Notes under the pieces: generated by a model
What the model saw: only the letters and a program-made list of their open reading frames with translations
Told to the model about the DNA's origin: nothing
Databases searched by the model: none
Position numbers and translations under genes: made by a program
In this document: positions 44,382 to 52,184 of the stretch, in pieces
Numbering within the stretch: position 1 is the stretch's first letter
Layout of the letters: every line of letters begins with the position of its first letter
Assembly (NCBI RefSeq): GCF_020076305.1
Contig: NZ_JAIQXE010000001.1
Location: 1,984,001 to 2,048,000 of the forward strand
Reading direction: 5' to 3'
DNA: 64,000 nt
DNA from: Flavihumibacter profundi
GTDB lineage: Bacteria > Bacteroidota > Bacteroidia > Chitinophagales > Chitinophagaceae

Positions 44382-45188
44382 TTACTGCGGCAGGTATTGC
44401 GCCATTTCATGCTGGTACTGCGCTGCAATGGCGCCGGCTGCGGTGGCAAAATCCCCGTTTCCGGAAGCATAGATAACCGCACGGCTGGCATTTACCAAAA
44501 TGCCGCAATCGGCATTCATTGCTTTTTGTGAAATCTCCTGCAGGCTGCCCCCCTGTGCACCCACTCCGGGTACCAGGAAAAAATGATCGGGTAAAATCTG
44601 CCGGATATTCAAAAACGCATCGGCCTGGGTAGCCCCCACCACAAACATCAGGTTAGATGGATTACCCCATGATGCAACGGTGCGCAATACTTTTTCGTAT
44701 AGGTATTCATCCCCCATTTTCTGGCGCTCAAAATCAGCCGCGCCTTTGTTGGATGTAAGTCCCAGTACGATGGTCCACTTGTCGGTATATTCCAAAAATG
44801 GCTGCACGCTATCAGATCCCATATATGGCGCCACGGTGATGGCATCAAATGGCATCGCTTCAAAAAATGCTTTAGCATATTGGGTGCTGGTATTGCCGAT
44901 ATCGCCCCTTTTGGCGTCGGCAATCCGAAGGTGGGTAGAAGGAATATAGTGAACGGTTTCTTCCATGGCCTCCCAGCCCTTGCGGCCCATGGCTTCATAA
45001 AATGCGGTATTGATCTTATAACTCACGCAGTGCTCCAGTGTAGCGTCAATAATGGCCTTATTGAAAGCAACTATTGCATCGGGCCTTGATTGCAGGTGGA
45101 CGGGAATTTTGGACAGGTCGGTATCTAAACCAACACAGAGATAGGACTTCTTGCGGCGGATCTCTTCTACAAGCTGTTGACGATTCAT
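44382..45188 (-). CDS. pyrF: Orotidine 5'-phosphate decarboxylase (type 2)
   Basis: A 268-residue TIM barrel converting OMP to UMP, the last step of pyrimidine synthesis. Substrate and catalytic Lys/Asp lie in IADAKRGDIGNTS (the DxKxxD-like site of the long, type 2 enzymes), with GLDTDLSKIP at the start and VPGVGAQGGSL near the phosphate site. ATG 45188 overlaps the kynU stop by four bases (ATGA), so translation is coupled; the longer frame upstream is rejected. Confidence 0.93.
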   Translation of the reverse strand: MNRQQLVEEIRRKKSYLCVGLDTDLSKIPVHLQSRPDAIVAFNKAIIDATLEHCVSYKINTAFYEAMGRKGWEAMEETVHYIPSTHLRIADAKRGDIGNTSTQYAKAFFEAMPFDAITVAPYMGSDSVQPFLEYTDKWTIVLGLTSNKGAADFERQKMGDEYLYEKVLRTVASWGNPSNLMFVVGATQADAFLNIRQILPDHFFLVPGVGAQGGSLQEISQKAMNADCGILVNASRAVIYASGNGDFATAAGAIAAQYQHEMAQYLPQ

Positions 45189-46459
45189 ACCGCGAAGATA
45201 ATTCGTCGCACACTGTCCGCAAAACGCCAAACTTCCTCAAAGCGGTTGTAGAGCGGGACAGCAGCCACCCGGATAACATTGGGCTCGCGCCAGTCGGCGA
45301 AGATGCCAGCCTTCCCGAGTGCTTCAAATACCTCGCGGCCTTTCTGGTGCATCAGCATGGAAACCTGGCAACCCCGCGATTCATCGCCACGCGGTGTGAT
45401 GATCTCAATAATAGGAGTTGAAGCCCGCGCATTGATCTCATCCAGCAAATACAACAGGTAGGCACTTAATAAGCGGCCCTTCTGCCTGAGACGGTCAAAT
45501 CCAGCTTCAGCAAATATTTCGAGTGATGCCCGGTGCGCAGCATACAAAATAGGCGAAGGCGTACTTAATTGCCAGCCTTCTGCGCTGGCAATGGGCTTAA
45601 ACCCTTTCTGCATGGCAAAGCGGGTTGCCTTATCATAGCCCCACCAGCCTGCAAATCTCCGGATGTTTGGATCGGTATGGTAACGTTCATGGATATAGGC
45701 AGCGCCGATGGCACCCGGACCAGCATTCAAATATTTATAACTGCACCAGCAGGCGAAGTCAACGTTCCAGTTGTGCAGGTGCAGGGCAATATTTCCAGCA
45801 GCATGGGCCAGGTCGAATCCGCATTTCGCGCCAACAGCATGTGCAGCATGTGTTATCGCGGACATATCAAAAACCTGCCCGGTATAATAATTCAATCCGC
45901 CCCATAACACCAGGGCCAGTTCATCGCCCGTACTGCTGATCGTATGGATGATATCATCCAGGCGGATATTGTGTTCTCCGGGGCGCGGGGCGACCTCAAT
46001 CAATACTTCACCAGGATCAAGGCCAAGGAATTTAAGATGCGTTTCAAACATGTACTGGTCGCTGGGAAAAGCTTTCGCTTCACAGATGATCTTACGCCTT
46101 TTACCGGCGGGGTGATAAAAGCTAACCATCATCAGGTGAAGGTTTACGGTGAGCTGGTTCATCACCACCACTTCTTCTGGTTTCGCACCAACAATATTGG
46201 CAAGAGGTTTCACCAGGTGGTCGTGGTAGTGCATCCATGGATCATCACCCAGGAAAAAACTTTCAACGCCATAGGTCGCCCATTGCTGTAAAACCTGGTC
46301 AATATAGCGCGCCGTCCTTTTAGGTTGCAGGCCCAGGGAATTACCCAGGAAATAGATTTGTTCCTGCCCGTTATGAACGGGAATGATGAACTCCTGCCGG
46401 AATTGCTGCAAGGGATCTTCGCGATCTAACTGTTGCGCATAGGCTAAGCTGTTTTGCAT
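45185..46459 (-). CDS. kynU: Kynureninase
   Basis: A 424-residue PLP enzyme splitting kynurenine or 3-hydroxykynurenine to anthranilate (or 3-hydroxyanthranilate) and alanine. IYFLGNSLGLQP near the N-terminus, FPSDQYMFETHL, CGFDLAHAAGNI and the PLP lysine in CWCSYKYLNAGPG are all canonical, as is GWWGYDKATRF. Length standard. With gcdH further down the same run it fits tryptophan breakdown, though kynurenine formamidase and 3-HAO genes are not in the window. Confidence 0.95.
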   Translation of the reverse strand: MQNSLAYAQQLDREDPLQQFRQEFIIPVHNGQEQIYFLGNSLGLQPKRTARYIDQVLQQWATYGVESFFLGDDPWMHYHDHLVKPLANIVGAKPEEVVVMNQLTVNLHLMMVSFYHPAGKRRKIICEAKAFPSDQYMFETHLKFLGLDPGEVLIEVAPRPGEHNIRLDDIIHTISSTGDELALVLWGGLNYYTGQVFDMSAITHAAHAVGAKCGFDLAHAAGNIALHLHNWNVDFACWCSYKYLNAGPGAIGAAYIHERYHTDPNIRRFAGWWGYDKATRFAMQKGFKPIASAEGWQLSTPSPILYAAHRASLEIFAEAGFDRLRQKGRLLSAYLLYLLDEINARASTPIIEIITPRGDESRGCQVSMLMHQKGREVFEALGKAGIFADWREPNVIRVAAVPLYNRFEEVWRFADSVRRIIFAV

Positions 46460-46468
46460 AACATGAGT

Positions 46469-47254
46469 TTAAATCGAACCGGTCCTGCCACCATCAACAG
46501 GGATACTTGTGCCATTCACATAGGAAGCTGCAGGGCTGGCGAGGAAAGCCGCGACAGCAGCAATTTCAGCAGGAGTTCCAAACCTTTTTGCCGGGATTTC
46601 TGCTGCCATAGCTGCGCTTTGCTCCTGCAGGGAAATACCTTTTTTCGCAGCGATTGCCGCAGCAAGGGATTCCAGCCGGGCGGTACTGGTAAAACCGGGC
46701 AATATATTATTTACGGTGATACCAAATCCTGCCAGTTCATTAGACAAGGTCTTGGCCCAGGAGGCAACAGCCCCGCGGATGGTATTGGATACGCCAAGGT
46801 TTTGCAAAGGGATTTTAACCGAAGTGGAAATGATATTAATGACCCGGCCGTAGCCTGCTGCCTTCATTCCAGGCACAAGGGTTTGTACGAGCAGGTGGTT
46901 CACCACGAGGTGCTGCCGGAATGCCGCTTCAAAATCTGCTGCACCAGCAGCAAAAACAGGCCCGGCTGCCGGCCCGCCGGTATTATTCACGAGGATATGT
47001 ACACGCTTTTCAGCAGCAATCCCTTCCACTGCTTTATGCACCTGCATTGGTTCACTGAAATCAGCAACCGCATAACTATGCGTTTGCCCGTCCGTTGCAG
47101 GCAATCCTTTTACCACCGCCTGCAATTGCGTTTCACTTCTTGCCAGCAATATGCATTCTGCCCCGAGCAAAGCCAGCTCTGTTGCAATGGCTTTCCCGAT
47201 GCCTTGTGTGCTGCCGCAAACCAATGCTGATTTGCCTTTAAGGGATATGTCCAT
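46469..47254 (-). CDS. SDR family protein with atypical active site
   Basis: A 261-residue short-chain dehydrogenase-fold protein: cofactor motif CGSTQGIGKA, NNTGGP, and C-terminal FGTPAEIAAVAAFLAS with NGTSIPVDGG. The usual YxxxK is replaced: where Tyr and Lys belong the sequence is SNTIR, so Ser and Arg stand in. This subfamily (NNTGGP, SN-x-x-R) is widespread but poorly characterised. The activity may differ from a standard ketoreductase. Nine bases from kynU and eight from the phosphodiesterase gene, in the same run. Confidence 0.85.
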   Translation of the reverse strand: MDISLKGKSALVCGSTQGIGKAIATELALLGAECILLARSETQLQAVVKGLPATDGQTHSYAVADFSEPMQVHKAVEGIAAEKRVHILVNNTGGPAAGPVFAAGAADFEAAFRQHLVVNHLLVQTLVPGMKAAGYGRVINIISTSVKIPLQNLGVSNTIRGAVASWAKTLSNELAGFGITVNNILPGFTSTARLESLAAAIAAKKGISLQEQSAAMAAEIPAKRFGTPAEIAAVAAFLASPAASYVNGTSIPVDGGRTGSI

Positions 47255-47262
47255 AAAATAAA

Positions 47263-48171
47263 TTAAGGCTTGTTAATTAACAGGTTTGGGTAATCGGAAA
47301 TTATGCCATCAACACCCAAAGATTTTAACCTGGCAATTGTTGCCGTATCATTGGCTGTCCATGGTATGACTTTCATTTTTTTGGCGTGGCAATCATCAAC
47401 CAGCTGCTGGTTCACCAAACCTGTGTACGGACTATATATATCGGGTACAAAACCAAGGTTATCGAGTTCATGCTGCAGGGAATGCAGGGGCCCGCCGCCC
47501 ACCAGTGCAGCAGTGCGGATACCTGGGTATTTTTCGTGAACGATTTTCAGGGTGCGGAAATCAAAGGACTGGATGATCACCCGGTCCTTGATCATTTTGT
47601 TGTTGATAACGTCCATCAATAGCTGCACAAACTCCTCCGGCCCCGGGTGCAAGATACCATCCGTGGATGGTTGTGTTTTCGTTTCAATATTGTAAAAAGG
47701 CAATGGCCTGCCCTTCAATTTCGCATAGGCATCAGCGCTGTCAATTACGTCAGAGAGCAATGGTTTTGTGGCAGGCAGGTTGCTTTGTTGCGGAAACCCC
47801 GGGTGTTTGCGTTTACCCACATCATATTGCTGGGTCTGCGCATAGGTCATCTGGAAAATACTGAGGCTTTTTTCATCAGCTGAAGTAACAAAAGTCCCGT
47901 TCGGCGCGGTGCTGATATCATGGTTAAAATAAGGGTCATGTGACAGGATCACTTTCCGGTCTGCGGTAATTGCCGCATCCATTTCGAGGGTGGTAACGCC
48001 AATGTCCAGCGCTTTGATCATCGCCGGGATGGTATTCTCCGGCATCAGGCCACGGCAGCCCCGATGGCCCTCTATGTCGAAAGCAGCTACAGCCCTGGGG
48101 GCTTTCATATGTGATGAAGCAGCGCAGGCCATGATCATTGATAAACTAAAGCACCAGTATTTTCCACGCAT
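47263..48171 (-). CDS. Glycerophosphodiester phosphodiesterase (GDPD)
   Basis: A 302-residue exported GDPD TIM barrel hydrolysing glycerophosphodiesters to glycerol-3-phosphate and an alcohol. Catalytic His/Arg in EGHRGCRGLMPENT, metal ligand EMD (TLEMDAAI), second His in SHDPYF, plus YNIETK. The N-terminus is a signal peptide; C at residue 16 in MIMAC could make it a lipoprotein, though the lipobox is poor. Part of the long minus-strand run. Confidence 0.9.
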   Translation of the reverse strand: MRGKYWCFSLSMIMACAASSHMKAPRAVAAFDIEGHRGCRGLMPENTIPAMIKALDIGVTTLEMDAAITADRKVILSHDPYFNHDISTAPNGTFVTSADEKSLSIFQMTYAQTQQYDVGKRKHPGFPQQSNLPATKPLLSDVIDSADAYAKLKGRPLPFYNIETKTQPSTDGILHPGPEEFVQLLMDVINNKMIKDRVIIQSFDFRTLKIVHEKYPGIRTAALVGGGPLHSLQHELDNLGFVPDIYSPYTGLVNQQLVDDCHAKKMKVIPWTANDTATIARLKSLGVDGIISDYPNLLINKP

Positions 48172-48187
48172 GGTTTACAATTTACGG

Positions 48188-48823
48188 TTACCCGCGCCCA
48201 AATAATTTATCGCCCCGGTTTTGCATAATATCAGCGACAGTCCTGCTTTCCGCGTCCCCCTGCTGTAATTCCGCTACAACATTGTGGTAACTCTCCTCAT
48301 TACGGTTCTGGCTGAGTTTGAAAATATGCGACAACTCAGTTACTTCCACTTCAAAAGCCACGATGGCCTTCATGGTGTTTTGCATATACTCATCGCTCAT
48401 TTTGCTTACAAGGGAAGGGGAATCATCCCTGCCTTCAAAGTGGCGGGTCAGGCGGGTGAGTAAATCGTATAAACCATTGTCATCCAGGAACCTTAGCTGA
48501 CCCCGGGCATGAACAGCCTGGTAGTTCCAGGTGCTGGCCATTTTCGGGTCGGTGTACCAGCTGGCGCTCACGTAGCTGTGGGCGCCGGAAAAAATCACCA
48601 GCACATCGGGATGGGTTTCAAAAGCCCGGGTATGCTCCTGCTTTCTCATCACATGTCCCAGCAGGATTAATTTCCCTGCCCTTTCTTCCAGCAGGATGGG
48701 TATATGGGTAGCAACGGGCAAGCCCGACTCGTTAGTCCCGCAAATAATTACAAACGGATGCGCGTACATAAAGCGCAGCACTTCACCTTCATCAACTGCT
48801 TTAAAATGTTTTACATCATACAT
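48188..48823 (-). CDS. PaiB-like FMN-binding protein
   Basis: A 211-residue split-barrel flavin-binding protein of the PaiB family. Key segments: HPFVIICGTNESGLPVATHI, GHVMRKQEHTRAF, FSGAHSYVSASWY and VPTWNY-like ASTWNYQAVHARG. In Bacillus PaiB was described as a negative regulator of sporulation and protease genes, but many homologues are likely flavin- or heme-binding enzymes. No DNA-binding domain visible. Second gene after mrp, 17-base gap. Confidence 0.88.
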   Translation of the reverse strand: MYDVKHFKAVDEGEVLRFMYAHPFVIICGTNESGLPVATHIPILLEERAGKLILLGHVMRKQEHTRAFETHPDVLVIFSGAHSYVSASWYTDPKMASTWNYQAVHARGQLRFLDDNGLYDLLTRLTRHFEGRDDSPSLVSKMSDEYMQNTMKAIVAFEVEVTELSHIFKLSQNRNEESYHNVVAELQQGDAESRTVADIMQNRGDKLFGRG

Positions 48824-48840
48824 ATTGTGAAGGTATTAGG

Positions 48841-49932
48841 CTATACAACCTCTACCACTTTTGTAGGGGCCATATTGGCATTGCGCATAGCGATACTCCT
48901 TGCAGCCAGGCCGGCGAAGCCTTCAAAAGCCTTCCTTGACACCAGGTCATCGCTGACCATAATCGGCGACCCTTTATCACCGCCTTCGCGGATAGATTGC
49001 ACCAGGGGAATTTGTCCGAGGAAGGGGATATCATATTCTTCAGCAAGCCGCTTCCCACCGTCTTTCCCGAAGATGTAGTATTTGTTATCGGGTAATTCAG
49101 CCGGAGTGAAATAGCTCATATTTTCCACGATACCGATAATAGGCACTTTTATTTGCGCCTGTCCAAACATTGCAATGCCTTTCTTCGCATCAGCAAGCGC
49201 TACATCCTGCGGCGTGGTAACTACCACTACCCCGGTTACCGGTACCGTTTGCATAATGGTGAGGTGGATATCACCTGTCCCTGGTGGCATATCAATAACC
49301 AGGTAGTCCAGTTCACCCCAGAACACATCGGTAATAAACTGGCGGATAGCGCTGCTGGCCATTGGCCCGCGCCAAACGACGGCATTTTTCTCATCCACCA
49401 GCAAGCCGATACTCATCAGTTTGATACCATATTTTTCAATCGGCACGATCAGTCCCTTTTCACCTGAATTCAGCATTTTAGGCCTTTCGCCACGAACCCC
49501 AAACATAATGGGCACACTTGGACCGTAGATATCAGCATCCATCAGTCCAACTGATGCGCCACCCTGTGCAAGGGCAAGGGCCAGGTTCGCAGCAACGGTA
49601 CTTTTTCCCACACCACCCTTTCCACTCACCACTGCGATAATATTTTTAACATTGGGTAATACAGCACCATTATCCTTCCTTACGGAACTTGTATTCGCTG
49701 TAAAATTCACGGTCACTGCTGCTTCCTTGTTCACCAATAACTTAATGGCGTTGATAGAGGCATTCTTCATCAGGTCTTTCATGGGACAGGCTGGTGTGGT
49801 CAACACGATAGTGAAACTCACCGCATTGCCATCAATGGCAAGGTCTTTAACCATTTTAAGGGTTACGATATCACTACCCAGATCTGGTTCCTGGACATTG
49901 CTAAGTGCCTGTAATATTTGGTCTTGCGTCAT
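48841..49932 (-). CDS. mrp: Mrp/NBP35 family iron-sulfur cluster carrier ATPase
   Basis: A 363-residue P-loop ATPase: N-terminal MIP18/DUF59 domain (about 1-85 with TTPACPMKDLM), then the deviant Walker A SGKGGVGKST near 103, MDADIYGPSVP and DMPPGTGDIHLT. It loads or transfers Fe-S clusters to client proteins. The CxxC that bridges the cluster in most Mrp proteins after ENMSYF is absent; the sequence reads FTPAELPDNKYYIFG, a form usual in this phylum. First gene of the ten-gene run. Confidence 0.92.
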   Translation of the reverse strand: MTQDQILQALSNVQEPDLGSDIVTLKMVKDLAIDGNAVSFTIVLTTPACPMKDLMKNASINAIKLLVNKEAAVTVNFTANTSSVRKDNGAVLPNVKNIIAVVSGKGGVGKSTVAANLALALAQGGASVGLMDADIYGPSVPIMFGVRGERPKMLNSGEKGLIVPIEKYGIKLMSIGLLVDEKNAVVWRGPMASSAIRQFITDVFWGELDYLVIDMPPGTGDIHLTIMQTVPVTGVVVVTTPQDVALADAKKGIAMFGQAQIKVPIIGIVENMSYFTPAELPDNKYYIFGKDGGKRLAEEYDIPFLGQIPLVQSIREGGDKGSPIMVSDDLVSRKAFEGFAGLAARSIAMRNANMAPTKVVEVV

Positions 49933-49962
49933 TATATTTGTTGTTGGTAGGTAATTTTAGTG

Positions 49963-49970
49963 CAAAATTA
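49963..49970 (-). promoter_or_regulatory. -7 element TAATTTTG for the mrp run
   Basis: On the minus strand TAATTTTG matches TAnnTTTG and ends 30 bases before the mrp ATG at 49932. It is the only such element noticed for the genes down to 41151, consistent with one long transcript. Confidence 0.45.
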
Positions 49971-50015
49971 ACCAATGGAGCCGGTAAAATGTTGAAGCAG
50001 ATTTATAAGAGTGTA

Positions 50016-50023
50016 TATATTTG
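50016..50023 (+). promoter_or_regulatory. -7 element TATATTTG, five bases before ATG 50029
   Basis: TATATTTG matches TAnnTTTG; a TTG at 49992-49994 sits 21 bases upstream as a possible -33. The transcript would start at or next to the ATG, a leaderless message. The position argues against the in-frame GTG 50011. Confidence 0.45.
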
Positions 50024-50028
50024 AGCCA

Positions 50029-50670
50029 ATGAAGCGAATTCTACCTTTATTCATAATAAGTTTTTTTGTTATTTGTCAGCGTGCCCATGCGCAATTTGAG
50101 CAAATCAAAGATTCTGTCGTGCAACTTTATGGTGTTGTGCTGACTGCTGACAGCCTTGAAGCAATTCCATCGGTGAGTGTTTCAATTAAAGGTGGAAGGA
50201 GGGGTACCATCACCAATGAGCAGGGTGTATTTTCCATTGTTGTGCTGAAAGGTGATGTTATAGAATTTACCAGTGTCGGCTATAAACCTAAACTTGCGGA
50301 GATCCCGAGGAACCTGCAGGGTAACCAGTTCAGCCTTGTGCAACTGATGGTTGTAGACACCCAATACCTTCCTGTTACAATCATCCGGCCAAGGCCCACA
50401 AGGGAGCAGTTTGACCGCGATTTCGCGACTATGCAGATACCGGATGACAACTATGAGCTTGCCAGGAAAAATACCGACGAACAAACCCGAAGGGCCCTGA
50501 TGACCATCATTCCTGCCGATGGTAAAGAAGCCGCTAACTATACTTTACGCAAACAAGCCTACAAATACACTTACGCAGGCCAGATCCCACCAATGAATAT
50601 TATGAACCCCATCGCCTGGGCAGATTTTATCAAAGCATGGAAAAGAGGGGACTTCAAAAGCAAGAAGTAG
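50029..50670 (+). CDS. Exported carboxypeptidase-like regulatory domain protein
   Basis: A 213-residue protein with signal peptide MKRILPLFIISFFVICQRA ending HAQ, and a single CarboxypepD_reg-like beta-sandwich (about 30-110: VQLYGVVLTADSLEAIPSV, RRGTITNEQGVFSIVV, IEFTSVGYKP). The C-terminal half is charged and helical, with PMNIMNPIAWADFIKAW near the end. There is no TonB barrel, so it is a free-standing version of the domain common at the start of outer membrane receptors. Probably periplasmic; role unknown. Confidence 0.8.
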   Translation: MKRILPLFIISFFVICQRAHAQFEQIKDSVVQLYGVVLTADSLEAIPSVSVSIKGGRRGTITNEQGVFSIVVLKGDVIEFTSVGYKPKLAEIPRNLQGNQFSLVQLMVVDTQYLPVTIIRPRPTREQFDRDFATMQIPDDNYELARKNTDEQTRRALMTIIPADGKEAANYTLRKQAYKYTYAGQIPPMNIMNPIAWADFIKAWKRGDFKSKK

Positions 50671-50674
50671 CCTG

Positions 50675-50682
50675 TATTTTTG
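50675..50682 (+). promoter_or_regulatory. -7 element TATTTTTG for the 3-hydroxyacyl-CoA dehydrogenase gene
   Basis: TATTTTTG matches TAnnTTTG and ends 17 bases before ATG 50700. No clear -33 element at standard spacing. Confidence 0.5.
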
Positions 50683-50699
50683 TGCCCTAAACAATTGCT

Positions 50700-51593
50700 A
50701 TGTTCCAGAAGATTGCTGTTATCGGAGCCGGTACCATGGGTAACGGTATAGCCCATGTTTTTGCTGTACAAGGCTACGAGGTGCACCTTATAGATGTGAA
50801 CACCGGGCAACTGGTGAAAGCATTGCAGACCATCAACAAAAACCTGGAACGGCAGGTGGTGAAAGGCACTATTTCCGCAGACGACCATATTGCTGCATAT
50901 GCCCGCATAAATACGTTCAGCTCCATAGAAGAAGGCGTGCAGGAAGTGCAATTAGTGGTGGAAGCAGCAACGGAAAACATCGACCTGAAACTGAATATCT
51001 TTAAAGAGCTCGACAAATACGCACCGGAAGGCGCTATCCTCGCTTCCAATACTTCTTCCATTTCCATTACCCGCATAGCCGGCGTTACAAAAAGGCCCGG
51101 TACCGTTATTGGCATGCATTTCATGAACCCGGTACCTGTTATGAAACTGGTTGAAGTGATCAATGGATATGGAACTGCTGAAACTGTTACTGAATCCATT
51201 GTTGAGCTTACCAGGAAAATAGGTAAGATACCCTGCGTGGTGAATGATTACCCGGGCTTCATTGCCAACCGCATCCTGATGCCAATGATCAACGAAGCAA
51301 TTTACAGCCTGTATGAAGGGGTAGCCGGTGTTGCATCTATTGACAACATTATGAAACTGGGTATGGCGCATCCGATGGGACCATTGCAATTGGCCGATTT
51401 CATCGGGCTGGATACCTGCCACAGTATTTTACAGGTGATGCAGGATGGATTTGGTAACCCAAAATACGCACCCTGTCCCCTGCTGACCAATATGGTAAAT
51501 GCCGGGAAACTGGGCGTTAAAACAGGAGAAGGCTTCTACACCTATACCGCCGGCAGCAAAGACCTGAAAGTGAGCGAACGTTTTTCAAAATAG
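50700..51593 (+). CDS. 3-hydroxybutyryl-CoA dehydrogenase
   Basis: A 297-residue NAD(P)-dependent enzyme interconverting 3-hydroxyacyl-CoA and acetoacetyl-type 3-ketoacyl-CoA. Rossmann GAGTMGNGIAHVFA at the start with LIDVN, catalytic His in GMHFMNPVPVMKLVE paired with the conserved Glu, and the C-terminal dimer domain NDYPGFIANRILMPMINEA. Length typical of Hbd/PaaH. Works downstream of crotonyl-CoA, the product of the GcdH encoded 6 kb away, but it is a separate transcript. Confidence 0.93.
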   Translation: MFQKIAVIGAGTMGNGIAHVFAVQGYEVHLIDVNTGQLVKALQTINKNLERQVVKGTISADDHIAAYARINTFSSIEEGVQEVQLVVEAATENIDLKLNIFKELDKYAPEGAILASNTSSISITRIAGVTKRPGTVIGMHFMNPVPVMKLVEVINGYGTAETVTESIVELTRKIGKIPCVVNDYPGFIANRILMPMINEAIYSLYEGVAGVASIDNIMKLGMAHPMGPLQLADFIGLDTCHSILQVMQDGFGNPKYAPCPLLTNMVNAGKLGVKTGEGFYTYTAGSKDLKVSERFSK

Positions 51594-51733
51594 TCATTTC
51601 ATTTCATGCTCCATTTTGCCCGGTTCAACCCGAAAATCAGCCGGCTGGTTAACTAATAATTTTTATTGGCTGCAATGGTGCAGATTTTTGTTTTGGTGAA
51701 AGGCTCCATTAACCATTAACACTTATCCAAATC

Positions 51734-52156
51734 ATGCAGCTTTCTGCGCATCAGGTCCAGAGTATCCGGGACACCTGGAAATACTTCAGGAATATTGATG
51801 CATTAATCCTCGGAGATGCCTTCTACACCAAATTGTTTACAGACTATCCATTCCTGAAAAATGCTTTCAGGGGGGATATGTCTGTTCATTACCGGAACCT
51901 ACACGAAATGCTGAACCTTGTAGTAGGCCGGATAGACTCAAAAGAAGGTATAAATACAGCCATTACAGCAGTCGCCAACCAGAAAAAACATTATGAAATT
52001 AACGAGAGCCATTTTAGGTGTTTCGAGGAGACCTTAATCTGGACACTTGGTAAAGGCATGGGCCCCGAATGGACCCCATCAGCTGAGTATGCCTGGAGAA
52101 GGTATTTCAAACTACTGACAGGAAATACCATGAAAACAGCTGCAACTGTTAAATGA
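51734..52156 (+). CDS. Single-domain globin
   Basis: A 140-residue heme protein resembling the globin domain of flavohemoglobins without the reductase. The proximal His is H86 in ANQKKHYEINESHF, Y31 sits at position B10 (DAFYTKLF), F45 is a candidate for CD1 and WTLGKGMG fits helix G. Such globins bind oxygen or nitric oxide; without a reductase it needs a separate electron donor or acts as a sensor. A leader CCATTAACCATTAACAC lies just upstream. The propeller kinase gene follows after about 30 bases. Confidence 0.78.
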   Translation: MQLSAHQVQSIRDTWKYFRNIDALILGDAFYTKLFTDYPFLKNAFRGDMSVHYRNLHEMLNLVVGRIDSKEGINTAITAVANQKKHYEINESHFRCFEETLIWTLGKGMGPEWTPSAEYAWRRYFKLLTGNTMKTAATVK

Positions 52157-52184
52157 ATACCGCTTCATTCGTATTTTGCCGGTA

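Noticed and set aside
46454-47230. Long plus-strand open frame (258 codons) opposite the SDR gene
   Set aside because: Antisense shadow of a clear SDR; the translation has atypical composition and no motif.
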